From: Lineus longissimus
Taxonomy: Eukaryota; Nemertea; Pilidiophora; Heteronemertea; Lineidae
Assembly: GCF_910592395.1 (NCBI RefSeq)
Contig: NC_088310.1
Coordinates: 22,957,491-23,021,490, forward strand
Reading direction: 5' to 3'
Length of the DNA stretch: 64,000 nucleotides
A program made the translations under genes and the position numbers. The notes beneath the pieces were generated by a model. That model searched no databases. It had not been told where the DNA came from and was given only the letters and a program-made list of their open reading frames with translations. Positions 41,301 to 52,016 of the stretch are shown piece after piece (the stretch's first letter is position 1; each line of letters opens with the position of its first letter).

Positions 41301-44300
41301 GAGCTTCATTGTAAATCATTCATTCCTCTATTTCAGGTACACACTTATCTGATGGCAGCTTACCAAGTGCTTTCGCTATTTCACTCCAAATATTCAAGAA
41401 CCATCAAAGTTTAGTTTAATTGACTTGGAAGCCTATTTCACTATGCTTTTTGCTCCAAGTATTTCAGAATTGGCATTAGTGCATGTTTCTCACAGTATGA
41501 CTCTATAAGAAATGATGCCAAGCAAGAAGTTCTGCTATTTGAAAATCGGCATAAAATTGAAAGCAATGACCTAACAATTGCTAACCAACACTAATCCCAT
41601 ACATAATTTCATCTTGCTATCCTGGACGTCCTGTTCAATCATGTGTGCATGACGTATATGTGTAAATGGTAATCAAAACAATATAAGCCAATCCTACTTG
41701 ATACAATATTAACAATCCTTGCCAAGATATCGAGTTTAAATTAAAGAGCATGTTGGATGTCTATAATGTAGTACATAATAATTATCAATATTCAGGTGCA
41801 GGGTATATCAGATTCGATAATCTCATAATTGGATGTGCAGTACCCCTACCTTGGAGAATGGCAAGTCATTAATTATTGCACCGATGTGGTCAATTAAAAG
41901 ACAGATTGGGGCATGTTGGATTGATATGCAGTCATGTTCATATCAATTATGTGCCTTATTCTAAGCGTTGCTCAAAAATTAATTGTTTATCATTAAATTT
42001 TGAATAAACATCATAGTTATACCCGAAAGTAGCATCACTGACACTACTGAATAAAATAAATAACAATGGATTAGTATTATTCAACATTTACTGAAATTGT
42101 TGTGATTTCCACTGATATATCAATTTATGTTATCTCAAACGAACTTGAATTGTTGTGATTTCCACTAATATATCAATTTATGTTATCTCAAACGAACTTA
42201 AATTGTTGTGATTTCCACTGATATATCAATTTATGCTATCTCAAACGAACTTAAATTGTTGTGATTTCCACTAATAGATCAATTTATGTTATCTCAAACG
42301 AACTTAAATTGTTGTGATTTCCACTAATAGATCAATTTATGTTTCTAAAACGAACTAAATTGTTGTAATTTCCACTAATAGATCAATTTATGTTATCTGA
42401 AACTAAAAAACTGAAATTGTGGTGACTTCTACGCATAGATCAGTTAATGTTAATGTAAAGTTACTGAAATTGATATTGCTTTCTTGACTTTGATGCAGTG
42501 TCCAGAGCATTTACTTTAAAGCAAGCAAGCATCTTTTGATGACACAAACACAGTCAAAGTGCTTTGAGGCATTGAGTAGTAATTAGCTATCTTCAATCCT
42601 TTGACACCGTTTAAAACTTCTCTTTCATTCCCAGATGCACAGGAAAGTTTAATACTAATAGCATAAACTATCAGTGTATTGAACTATAATGGTCTTACAT
42701 TGATTGGCTATTGATCGGATGTGTTTCCCTAGGTGCAGTTTGTATACACCTTGGATATTAACCCCATATTGTACATGTTGAAATGTAGAGGAAAATCCCA
42801 AATGTAGAGAACTATGTAGAGGACGAGAATCACCTTCTCTAAGCAGAAAGATACATCCATATCATCCATTAAACATCACACAAAGCATATTATACTAGGC
42901 ATTATTGTTTTGTGCCAAACCATATTGCCAAATCCATTTACTGGAAAGTCAAGATGAGAATTCAGATGGTCCCATTGCTGACTGGACTGTATAGGTGTAC
43001 TCATTGTATTTTCTGATACTGGCCTTATTTAATTGTCTGACAACATCACTGTTAGTTAAAAGCTACTGGAGACCCTTGTTGTTTTTTCAGCCTTACCTTG
43101 ACCACAATAAAGTCCTCCCCATCCCTCATCGCAGTTACAGTCCCACTTGTCTTTACATGTGCCGTGCTTGCAGCCAGGATAGGTAATGCACTTGTCGCAA
43201 TACTCTCCTTGGTACCCCATTCGACATCTGAAAAAACAAAACATGTTCATTAACACACTTTCTAAAAAACATAATTTGAATGAAAGTTATCTCCTGACTG
43301 AGGTGAATCTTGAGTATCATCATGGTTTATTTCTTAGTCAGTTCCTTCCAGGGCTCCGACGCTATTGACCTGCCTTATCAAAAATCAATCGGAGACCAGC
43401 ATTTGTAGAATTTTTAGTGACTATCGAGTCACAGGTGTTATTGATATGTTAAAGTTTACACTCCTGTCAAGGGGAAATTCAAATAAGGGCCTGGTAAAGT
43501 TGCACATGTTCACTCTCCGACTACAGCCAAACTGGCCCATTTACACTGTAATTCATACTGTTGGTATATGGTCAATTTAAAGAATGTGAAAAACTTTTTC
43601 AGGTATTTTTTTAAATAAGATATTGAGATATTTGTGAAACATTAGAAGGATCGTGCATATGCATGTATTAATGTGTGCATTAAAATGAGACAGAGTGGAA
43701 TAATGTTTTTTAATAATAGGCTGAATGCATCTATTGTCAAGTTATATAAAGAGATGCTGAGGTTAAGAGGTTCTTGGAAAGAATAAGTGTTTTCGCAGCT
43801 GAGCACATACACCCCATATGGATCGTTTATTGTCACTAATTTGATTCAAAACACTGCATGTCATTCTGTCCTTGACACGTTCGGACAAAAATGCAATCAA
43901 ATTGTTCGTCAATTAAGCAGATCCGGCCCTGCCCCTCCTCCAACTTCAATGTTTTGAAAGCAGTCTGTACGCCAATATTGATGCAAGATTTCTAACATGT
44001 TGTTTTTGCATTTGATAAGATCACTGATAGTTCTATAAAAGCAGGCCCTCCTTCCACAAAACACTTGTTATCAATTCCATTTAGCCGTTTTAAAGTGTGC
44101 TTTATAAAACAAAGGCTTTACCAAATATGGGGTTTGAGATGAAGTGGATATAGCACTTCAGATGCCATCTGATGTGATTACACTTGTCACCATACAACGT
44201 ATTCTGCAGGTTTTGTCTCAAATGTGCTTTAGTTTTAATAGAAAACATTACTCAAATGATGACTTGCTTTCATTTGAAAGATACAAATATACTTCTGTAT

Positions 44301-47300
44301 TGTACATCTACTTACTTGCACTCGTTGGGCTGGAGGCAGAACCCCTGCGTCTCATGACATCCAGGAAGACATTTGGCTGAAAAAAAGCGAATGATATACA
44401 TGTACATGTAGGCTTGCAATTGTTGGAATGGGGATTGACCTGGAAGGATGGTCGGAATAGTGACCTTTTTCAGCGGGAACCTTGTTCTTGTCTGTAAGCA
44501 TATAACAGGACAATACAGGAGAACTGTTTTTTAAAGTGATGTACTTTTCACGCATCACAGTTGAACTAGCTAACAGTGGTTTAAAGCACGGAACTGTCAC
44601 TTTATGCTTTTACTGATGGCGAGTCATGTAATATATATCCAAATTAACTACCGATGGTAAAGTGCTCTCATTAGCGTTTTTAATTTCTGCTCATTTTTGA
44701 ATGGTTTTGAGTTGTCTGTTTATTGCTGAAGAGAAATCGGATTTCATATGTTGTTTTTTACCTGGCAAGATATCCAGTTAGAAGTGAGCAAAATTAACTG
44801 CAAAGTGGTTCTAACTGGAGCATAACTAGAAGACTGATTGGAAAATGCCTGCACACATTCCTGGTAAATTTATTTAAGTGAAACCAATCGTGGTGCGCTA
44901 AATGAATGAGAGAGTTGCTTCTCAATCTACAAGTTAATGGAAAAAAAATTAGAAAGATGAGTCTCCAGCATTCATCCTGTTCCCGTTTACCATCACAGTG
45001 CAATTAGATAAAAATTTCTCATTAAAGAGGTGCAAATGGGGGTAAGATACGCCAAGGCTCAAGTTCGTACTCCAATGACGATAGCAAGGAGAGGTGCCAA
45101 CAGCTTTCCTTGTTGAAGTGGCGAGAAGGAAATACCTGAGATGGCAAAGGTGCGTAGTAAGAATGTTTGATTTCCTCACTATCAATGAAATGTGTGTCCC
45201 CTTTATTCAAAGCTTCTTTTGAGACACAGGCTAGCGGAATGGTGCGATGCCGAATCGTTCTTGCTCATATTTCTGGCAATTAGGTAGGTTTGAACTCGGG
45301 TAGACTGTGCCTCATCCACGGGAAGAGTAGGCTTCTATCCAGAGCAGGTGGAGAAGGCATCGCCCCGGCGGTAGGTTACAATGTCAACGCGACAATAGTC
45401 AATTAATAGGCTGTGCACATGAATTACGTGACCAGTTGCAATGACTATAACTGCTCCAAGCTCCAGACATAAAGTATTAACGCGAAGGGTTAATGAGACT
45501 AATGCACTAATGGGCGGAAAAGACACGGCAGTGACGAACGTCAACGTAAAAAACTTAGTCGGCTCTGCAGGTCGGCTCTGTGTGTCTGATAGCCGCCCAG
45601 GTCTTGCCACCATAGTAACGTGTAAATCGGCGTAGTACGCTGGAAGAATGAAGTCATTGATGCTGGTGAGCCCTGGGAGCATACAAGTCATCACAAGAGC
45701 CCATTGACGACAGCCATTGACTGAGGATGCGAGTGGTTTACGTGGGTCGGGCTTCACCTTTTGGAGCTCCCAAGCGAGCTCCTCAGCATCTCTAAAGCTA
45801 AAGAACATGTTTCTGCGGCTGTTTAACCCTTTGAAAGTTTCAGCTCGTTTCTATGTGGCAACCTTTTGCATAGGGAGGTACGAGGGCGAGGACCGATTCT
45901 AACCAGACCAGAGAGAAGATGGAATTGCTGGTGTTCCGGATTTTCTTCATTGCAAGCCATTCTATAGCGACCACCAATTTGATGTGGTGAGTTGCTCTCC
46001 ACACTAAAGCATCTGGTAAACGACGACATTGCACATGTTTTCATTTCTAATGATGCGGGTCACCATTCCATCCACTAAGTAAGCTGACCAAATTGACTGT
46101 GTGGGACAACACCTTACATCATATTTAACGGAATGTATATGTATCTTGATTGAACCACCTTCATGGCGTGATTGGCATTTGATGTCTTGTCAAAATGAAT
46201 GAAAAGAAGGTTGCCACGTCAAGTATCCCGACCACTTATCTGCAAAGTGTAGATTAAGAGCTATCAGTCTTGGCAGATCCCGATTACTCTGCCTCACCTC
46301 AAGATTCTGCGAAAGAGACTTCTCAGCGGCTTTCTGCACCAAGAGGTTTATCTCTCGAGTCTGTTGCCAAAAGAACCTGAGGTGCAGCAATAACTCAATG
46401 TTAAGGAATGGTGATAGGTTAAATGCGAGTGTGAGTGGGTTATCTTTCTGTCTCGAAGATGACTGAATTCTCACAAAGCAGCCAAAGGCATGATACTGCA
46501 GGTAGCAGGACTTTTTGTTCTTCGACGAAGGAACCCACGCAGTGCGATACTCGGGACACTTGCGACTTACACATTGGTTTAACGATTATTGTTGGTGATT
46601 TTGCCTTAAGCAGTCAGAATAATTTTATATTTTACTGTTGTTTTAAGGTGAAGAGAACACCTCTGAGTCTGCAAGATAGTGTGTCAAAAACGTGACAAGC
46701 CATATAAGAATCACCTGCACCAGATGGAGACGCGTTAGTTCTGAATCGAACGCGCCGAGGTAGAATCTTACGAACGACGACGGCTGAAGACTTCATTTCC
46801 TCAATGAGCATTTTGCGTAGCTGGCGAAAATAAGTAGCTAAGGGCAACCTCGAGACAAATCCTGTATTTGAACGCTACGAACGTGAAAATTAGCCCAAAT
46901 GTGCGCCGTAACCTTAGTCGTTTATACCTGCCTGAATGGGATGGACCGGGTTGTCTCTTCAACCAGCCCACGAACGCGGATGTCGACCATAATAAGATTC
47001 AAGTGAAAGTGGCCGGAATGGGAAATTGTCTGTCTGAACAGGTATATTGAGAGTTGTCTATGAACTAACATCTGTCCTATTGTCTAGGTAGACGCTGGAC
47101 TGACGGAGAGTAGTCTAAATCAGGGGCGCAAGTGGAAACTCCGCCTACTTGAACTCTTTCTGAGTTCTTCTCGGAAAGTGGCCAATTTTGAAAATGTTTT
47201 GACAGTTGACACGCGCGTAGAGTCGTCGTCATCATCCTCATCCTCATCCTCATCCTCATCATCATCATCATCATCATCATCATCTTTGAATCGTCGAAGG

Positions 47301-50300
47301 ATTTCTCCTGTTGCCTCACTTCTTCTGCTGCACCTGGTTTCAGGAGAGCTGAAGATCCCAACAGCAATAGCAGTGAGATGATTCAGGATGTTAAGGATGC
47401 TCCGATGCGTGCAGTTGCGCACCTTCCCAAACCATAAAATACACGTAAATGTTGGTGGAATACAAGCCCACTCCCGCCCGAAACATCCAACAGTGCTCTA
47501 ACATTTCAGTGATTTATATTCAAATATCCTCCACGCGAGTCCTGTCTCCAAGACGATGTTTTTGGCACGGACTTCAAGAACGGGCTTCCAAGCAAGCGGA
47601 AACGTCCAAGTTGCGGGCTGCACAGTTGCATGACCGTTTTGGGGGTTCAATTCTTATGGTTGGTTGAGCACGCCGAAAGGAGCGACTGCTTCCTGCTCCA
47701 GGCCATTGACTGAAGTAAAGTGTTCGATAATACAGACACGGCATTATCAATTATGGGGATGCCGGTACCATTGTAAGATTGATGGATGGGCAACAGGCTA
47801 CCTTAAAGCAAAATCGTTGTACTAACTTCTTTTCTGCATTGATATATCTCCAAAATTACGTCGACTAACCATCGAAGTTGCTTAGGTGTTAATGCAAGTG
47901 TAGTGGGATACGAGGGGGAAATGATCCATAAGTATGTGGGGTACAGTTGTTCATTGATTATACTTAGGCCTGAAAGGATGTATTTATAGACAGGTCTAAC
48001 ATTGAATTCTGTACATGGGTAGGTATACTTAGACCTGGGGGCAGCAAACTGTCACCAATTAGTTCGTTCGTTGTCCGAGGCTAGCGTTGTTGGCGCTAGT
48101 AGTGATATTTTCGTACCTCTATACCGTAACTTGTAATCCAATCCCAATGAAATGAACTGTGATAATCCAAAAGGTTCTCACAAGGTTGGTTTATAATCCA
48201 CAAATCCATAGAATCACATCCTCCAGAATATCCACAAATAAGATTCCTGAAAGAGACGGGTTTGTTCTTACCTTTATCGCAATAGGCTCCTGTCCAGCCT
48301 TGGCTGCAGCTCCTCTCGCCTTCATTATCGCAAGTGTAATGTCCATGGGTGTCATCCCGGGGGACGCACTGTTTCTCACACCCGACTCCGAAGAAGTTTT
48401 CGCTGCACTTAATCCTGTAACTGTAGTGAAGCTGGATGCCGCCGCTTTCCTTGTGCACGAACTTACTCCAGGAGTCTCCGACCTTGGCAGATTTTTGGAC
48501 GGCCAGTCGAGTAATCAGCTCCCGAGGGCTTCCTAAAACATGAAAAAAACACAATTTATAAATGACCTGTACAAGATGATGATGATTATGATGATGTATG
48601 TGTATCCTGGCAAGTGGTTTTGACTCGGACGTTCTGAGAGTAACAGAAATAAGTTTTTTCTGGAAAAGTTGCCCATCTACGATGACCCATTTAAAGCCCC
48701 ACATGTAAAGAATGCATGCTATGGAACATGCTATAGAAACCAACGACCGTATATTTTTGACTGTTGTGCCGATTTAAGATACGTTCTGCAAGCTATTTAA
48801 TATACTAATATCTTAAACTCTCAGGCAGAATGCATAAAATGTTTGATTTAAAGATAGTATTTTCTGTTCTTTTTACTAAATGATTAGGCTTCTGACAAAT
48901 AGAATAAGAACAAGCATTGTGTTTTTCATTTGATACTAAACATGCCTACATGTATGTATATCCGGTTTATATACACACCGTGCGCGGACAAAACATCGTT
49001 GATATGACATTTTCACGTCAACAAGGACCATCACCTGGTGGACTCTCACGCGCCACGTGCAGTCCAGCCTAGGGTCACTTGAAAATAATGTCGTCTTTGA
49101 CTTTTTTAAAGCCTTGTTTGCTCCCGGAACTATAATAGTCGCACTTGTGCAGATGACCGTCCACTGCAGCTAAACAGCGAAGGCGCGGGGGGGGGGTCGC
49201 CACAGAACAAAACCTGATGGGCATCCAGGTGCAAACATACATTCCACCAGCAGTGTGGATAAACCAATCCTTTAGCTGTCGGCGGCGGCCCGTCTTGGTC
49301 ATGTTAATTAGTCAACGTGTTTTAGATGAATAAGTGAAGATGCTTGCCGTGATCGTGCATACGTAGAACTAGAATATTCATGATACGACTCTGGCATATC
49401 TGGACTGCAAAGGACCCGAAAGGCTGCAACGGTCCATGGTTCTGAGCCATGACCTGACAGATGGCAGTACGGTCATAATTGTCGTTACAATGCACCGGTC
49501 ACTTGTCCAGTACCATTTTGATACCATAACAAAACCTGGTAAGTTTTCGGGTGCATGTCTTAGACGCGCTAATCCTAAAGGCATTCAGAAGAACAGATGC
49601 GGGGATTAGTTGGCAGGTTCTGAGGGCTATTTCCGTAAAGGCGTTACAGGTCTTAAGGCGCTATAGAATAGATTCCCCTCAAGTTCGTGAACGTGAAAAG
49701 TCTGACCTCATTGGATTGACACCCGAATGACGGCTACTGGGAGGTGTGCAACAAGTCTAATTTCCGTGTGTTTTCCAATTCTGAACACCTTTTCCTTCTT
49801 GATGCATTAACACCTTGCTGGCAGTGTTGTTTTAAGCGGAGAGGAGAGACAGAGTGCAAGCGAAGGTCATCCACCAACTGCCTGCTATTAAGCAACATCC
49901 CCAATATTGCAGAGTAAACAGTCGTTGGCTTGTGTTTTAGGATAGTCAAATGTTGATCTTTGAAATGTTTATAAAAACGACAAGTCACTCTGAGCTTTGT
50001 TCCGGGACAAAGTCCCCCAACCTAACATTGTGTTGTTACTGAGATTTCTACTTGACTATTTTTAGCCTCTCTCACTCCATGATGCTGTTTGGAAAAGATA
50101 TAGCACGCGTCCAGCGTCTCTAGTTTCATCTCAATCGGACTTCGTGGGGTGGTAATTCGTTCAAGATACATAGCTGGCACAATTGGAGATACCAGTCGCG
50201 TGTCTAGAGAATTAAGTCATGGTATGGGTGCACAGGTATGCATTCAGTGCAGTTCCTTGTATACATATAGGCTACTGACCGAAGAGATATTCATGCGACG

Positions 50301-51912
50301 AATGAACAGAAAACCTCAGTTTTAAGGCTATTTATGGCGTAGGAGAATGAAGGTCCAAACACCAGCCTAACCGACAACACTCTTTATCAGAGTTGAGGAG
50401 TCTAATGAATTTGCTGGTGCTCTTAGCGACTCCTTGCGGCGTGCAGTGCAGTGACAATTTTGACAGTAGATGATATCTTACCTGGCGATGGACCGTTGAG
50501 GGTGAGATCGTGCCATGCCTCGACGATTAAAGTAAACGTCCCCTGCAAACAAAATCAGACGATAGTAAGATAACAACATAAACAAACGGGTCTTGAGTTT
50601 AACCCGGTCTATAGTCTTACTGTCTACCTTCACGGTGGGTCAAAGGACCTAGACATGATTATTGGCACGGGTGTAGCACGAGTTCGTTCAAGAACTTGGT
50701 ACTCAACATTTAATTCAAATCAAAATGGAATTTCATCGATTTCTGTCGAGACGGGTGCCTGCCGAAATGAATGGCTGATTTCCAGGAAAACACGTGTGCC
50801 ATCAATTAATCTCGGTCAACAGTTAGAAAAAGAAAATAACTTGTTTTTGTAAAAGTGGTCGGATTTTCTTCAAACCGAGAGGTGACTGAGCGTCAAGCAG
50901 TTGCGTAAACCTACGGGACCGGAGTCTCAAACTTTCCCGCCAACCATCTTTAGTCGTAACTGATTCATCGAACAGACACTTCATGCGCTTTCTTGCTCCA
51001 AGGCGCCAAAATTTGATCCCAATTTAAGCACGCCATGGTCGATCCGCAGAACAGTTAACCTATTTTAACGTTTGTCAGCGAAACTCGATGGGTAGATAGA
51101 AAAGAATAGGCCCGTGTCAAGAAGGAGACGATTTGGGTCAGACACGTGTGGCCCACGAGGACCAATTTTTTTCTTGCAGTCATGAATAAAAAGCTGCTGA
51201 AGAAGAATCACTTTAATACTTCAGCAATTCACCCTCTAACCTCATCCAACCCTTGGTTAAAACAAAGCGGCGGGTACTCCCGTCCTGATCCTGGTGCTAC
51301 CACTAGTAAAGAACCGGTGAAGCCGGCTGTCAGGTAACGTTGACTTCCAGAAAAAGCATGAAAGAAACAAAAATCAAAAAAATATTGACTTACCGGCCAT
51401 GCGAATGTGAAAGAAAACTGCACAGGGTTTAGAAAAGAAGTGTTGTTCAGTGATGTTGGAAACTGAAAACTTCCCGCAGAATCCTCGCCGAACACCGGCG
51501 TCTCCTGACTGCCGTAAGTACAAGTCCCATCGAGAGAGATATTCGTCTGGTATTGTTTGAGACATATCCGAAAGAATGTTCTGCATCTTTGACTACACTT
51601 TCCCGACGTTCGTACTCCATTGCAGCAGTTGCCATCAGCGTTTATACCCTTTTCGTTCGAAAAGGTTTCCAGGCCCAGTCCGAATATTCCATCACCACGG
51701 ACCTGCAGCAAAATAGGTGAACATGAAAAGGACTGGGGACAACATGTGGAGGTTTTCATGCAATTTTTCATTAAAACATGGAAATAAACCTGATATATTT
51801 TCGTGAAATTTTGTGGAAAGTTCGGGAAAATTAATTAACTTACCTTTTTGATGATTGTCGTTGCGAGAAACATACAAATAATGGTTAATCCTGGTGCTGG
51901 TAACCAGCGCAT
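34389..51912 (-). CDS. Delta: Delta-like Notch ligand, nine coding exons
   Basis: Transmembrane ligand that binds Notch on neighbouring cells and triggers its cleavage. The coding exons, in transcript order, are 51912-51844, 51702-51394, 50542-50482, 48532-48272, 44376-44316, 43227-43097, 39647-39466, 37741-37528 and 35362-34389. All introns are GT-AG and all phases match, giving 2262 nt or 753 residues. Domains: signal peptide about 1-20, MNNL from about 24 to 145, DSL with six cysteines (C189, 198, 202, 214, 222, 231), EGF1-2 of the DOS type (C236-C295), then EGF3 (from C302), EGF4 (C346), EGF5 (C384), EGF6 (C422), EGF7 (C460), EGF8 (C498) and EGF9 (C536-C567). A transmembrane helix lies at about 594-618, followed by RRRR and a Lys/Asn/Glu-rich tail. 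The DSL domain plus DOS-type EGF pair, and the absence of a cysteine-rich VWC region, argue for Delta rather than Jagged/Serrate. Nine EGF repeats is one more than vertebrate DLL1/DLL4. The 3' end is the least certain part. Confidence 0.95.
35363..37527 (-). other. Delta: Delta intron 8
   Basis: 2165 bp, GTAAGA to CAG. Contains a GT repeat followed by G15 at 36396-36410. No other structure seen. Confidence 0.9.
37528..37741 (-). CDS. Delta: Delta coding exon 8: EGF4 end, EGF5, EGF6 start
   Basis: Encodes residues 359-430, phase 0 to phase 1. The acceptor is GTCTCTTTTCAG and the donor AATG/GTAAGA. It completes EGF4 ([14 protein letters not shown]), carries all of EGF5 (C384 to C415, including [18 protein letters not shown]) and opens EGF6 ([13 protein letters not shown]). 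The third cysteine of EGF6 lies in exon 9, so again the intron cuts within an EGF repeat, as usual in Delta genes. Confidence 0.96.
37742..39465 (-). other. Delta: Delta intron 7
   Basis: 1724 bp, GTAAGA to CAG. Unique sequence as far as can be seen. Confidence 0.9.
39466..39647 (-). CDS. Delta: Delta coding exon 7: EGF3 and first half of EGF4
   Basis: Encodes residues 298-358, phase 1 to phase 0. The acceptor is TTTCTTTGTAG and the donor GCGAG/GTAAGA. EGF3 begins [19 protein letters not shown] and ends GFSGTDC, very close to the [11 protein letters not shown] start of vertebrate EGF3. EGF4 begins [17 protein letters not shown] and is split by the following intron after its third cysteine. 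A short linker (EILRDKDL) separates the two repeats. Confidence 0.96.
39648..43096 (-). other. Delta: Delta intron 6
   Basis: 3449 bp, GTAAGG to TAG. Carries the 53-bp minisatellite at 42096-42470. An 83-codon plus-strand frame at 39726-39977 has no recognisable domain. Confidence 0.9.
42096..42470. repeat. 53-bp minisatellite in intron 6 of Delta
   Basis: About seven tandem units begin at 42096, 42149, 42202, 42255, 42308, 42359 and 42416. The first four steps are exactly 53 bp, then 51 and 57. Each unit begins ATTGTTGTGATTTCCACT and holds GATATATC or AATAGATC, then CAATTTATGTTATCTC and AAACGAAC. Central units are almost identical and the last unit is clearly diverged, as in an array decaying at one edge. 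Confidence 0.95.
43097..43227 (-). CDS. Delta: Delta coding exon 6: end of EGF1 and EGF2
   Basis: Encodes residues 254-298, phase 2 to phase 1, from a GTTTTTTCAG acceptor to a CAAG/GTAAGG donor. The peptide runs [13 protein letters not shown], then [11 protein letters not shown] and [14 protein letters not shown]. The sequence YPGCxHGTC and the GWGGLYC ending are typical of Delta EGF2. Together with exon 5 this completes the DOS-type EGF pair that helps Notch binding in Delta and Jagged proteins. Confidence 0.96.
43228..44315 (-). other. Delta: Delta intron 5
   Basis: 1088 bp, GTAAGT to CAG, phase 2. Nothing else seen. Confidence 0.9.
44316..44376 (-). CDS. Delta: Delta coding exon 5 (61-bp mini-exon), first half of EGF1
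   Basis: Exons 4 and 6 cannot be joined directly because exon 4 leaves 1 base and exon 6 expects 2, so an intermediate exon was required. This segment supplies it. A TTTTTTTCAG acceptor is followed by [20 protein letters not shown], then AA at the donor GTAAGT, phase 1 to phase 2. It forms the first half of EGF1 (C236, C240, C247, C253) and matches the characteristic C-L-x-G-C-H-x-x-x-G-x-C-x-x-P-x-x-C pattern of the DOS region. It contains no ATG-initiated ORF and is easily overlooked. Confidence 0.95.
45335..46847 (-). other. Cluster of unrecognised minus-strand open frames in intron 4
   Basis: Frames of 157 codons (45808-45335), 73 (46044-45823), 94 (46474-46190) and 71 (46847-46632) follow each other in a stretch visibly richer in CpG than the flanking intron. 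Some carry plausible donors, for example GAATCTTGAG/GTGAGG within [20 protein letters not shown] and GGTGCAG/GTGATT after TNASPSGA. No family is recognised. A nested gene, a decayed mobile element or chance are all possible. Confidence 0.2.
47223..47284. repeat. Compound trinucleotide/hexanucleotide microsatellite
   Basis: TCG-TCG-TCA leads into (ATCCTC)n and then about nine ATC units. It lies in intron 4 of Delta and makes the neighbouring minus-strand frames read as long Asp/Glu or Met/Arg runs. Confidence 0.95.
48272..48532 (-). CDS. Delta: Delta coding exon 4: DSL domain
   Basis: Encodes residues 147-234, phase 1 to phase 1, between a TGTTTTAG acceptor and a GATAAAG/GTAAGA donor. After a linker ([20 protein letters not shown]) comes the complete DSL domain, the Notch-binding module. 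It begins [20 protein letters not shown], continues HGHYTC, and closes [11 protein letters not shown]. All six cysteines (C189 to C231) and the GWTGAYC ending are present, with no missing key residue. Confidence 0.97.
48533..50481 (-). other. Delta: Delta intron 3
   Basis: 1949 bp, GTAAGA to TAG, phase 1. G10 at 49187-49196. No other element recognised. Confidence 0.9.
50482..50542 (-). CDS. Delta: Delta coding exon 3 (61-bp mini-exon), end of MNNL domain
   Basis: This small exon encodes [20 protein letters not shown] plus the first base of a glycine codon. It starts after a CAG acceptor (GTTTGCAG) and ends at CCAG followed by GTAAGAT, phase 0 to phase 1. It completes the MNNL domain (EAWH motif). 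Identification rests on exact family similarity, matching phases on both sides, and good splice signals. Confidence 0.93.
50543..51393 (-). other. Delta: Delta intron 2
   Basis: 851 bp, GTAAGT to CAG, phase 0. No element recognised. Confidence 0.9.
51394..51702 (-). CDS. Delta: Delta coding exon 2: MNNL domain
   Basis: Encodes residues 24-126, phase 0 to phase 0. The acceptor follows CTGCAG and the donor is CCG followed by GTAAGTC. The peptide starts [19 protein letters not shown] and includes NCCNG, then [13 protein letters not shown], the hallmark pattern of the Notch-ligand N-terminal (MNNL, C2-like) domain, which contacts Notch and lipid in the characterised ligands. It ends FTFAWP, which continues into [11 protein letters not shown] in the next exon, matching the conserved WPGTFSLIIEAWH stretch of Delta proteins. 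Confidence 0.95.
51844..51912 (-). CDS. Delta: Delta coding exon 1: start codon and signal peptide
   Basis: Encodes residues 1-23: MRWLPAPG, a hydrophobic run ([13 protein letters not shown]) and KK, fitting a secretory signal peptide. The ATG has a good animal context (A at -3, ACCATG). An in-frame TAA lies 9 nt upstream, so no longer N-terminus is possible without another exon. The exon ends AAAAAG followed by GTAAGT, a strong donor, in phase 0. The following intron is only 141 bp. The signal cleavage point is unclear because the run ends in II-KK instead of small residues. Confidence 0.88.
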
Positions 51913-52016
51913 GGTGCTTATTTAGTGTGCCCGCTTCTCTACGGCAGTTCTCTAGTTGATGGATATTGGCTTTCTTCCCAGCAGCAGCCTCGCTATCGCC
52001 TCGTGGCACCTTGATT

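Larger units (their letters stand above)
44377..48271 (-). other. Delta: Delta intron 4
   Basis: 3895 bp, the longest intron of the gene. Holds a TACATGTACATGTA palindrome (44397-44410), the unrecognised frames at 45335-46847 and the microsatellite at 47223. Confidence 0.9.

Noticed and set aside
42096-42470. CRISPR-like array
   Set aside because: Whole units including the would-be spacers are repeated, so it is a minisatellite, and the DNA is animal.
47120-47422. Asp/Glu-rich acidic protein frame
   Set aside because: Produced by translating the ATC/ATCCTC microsatellite.
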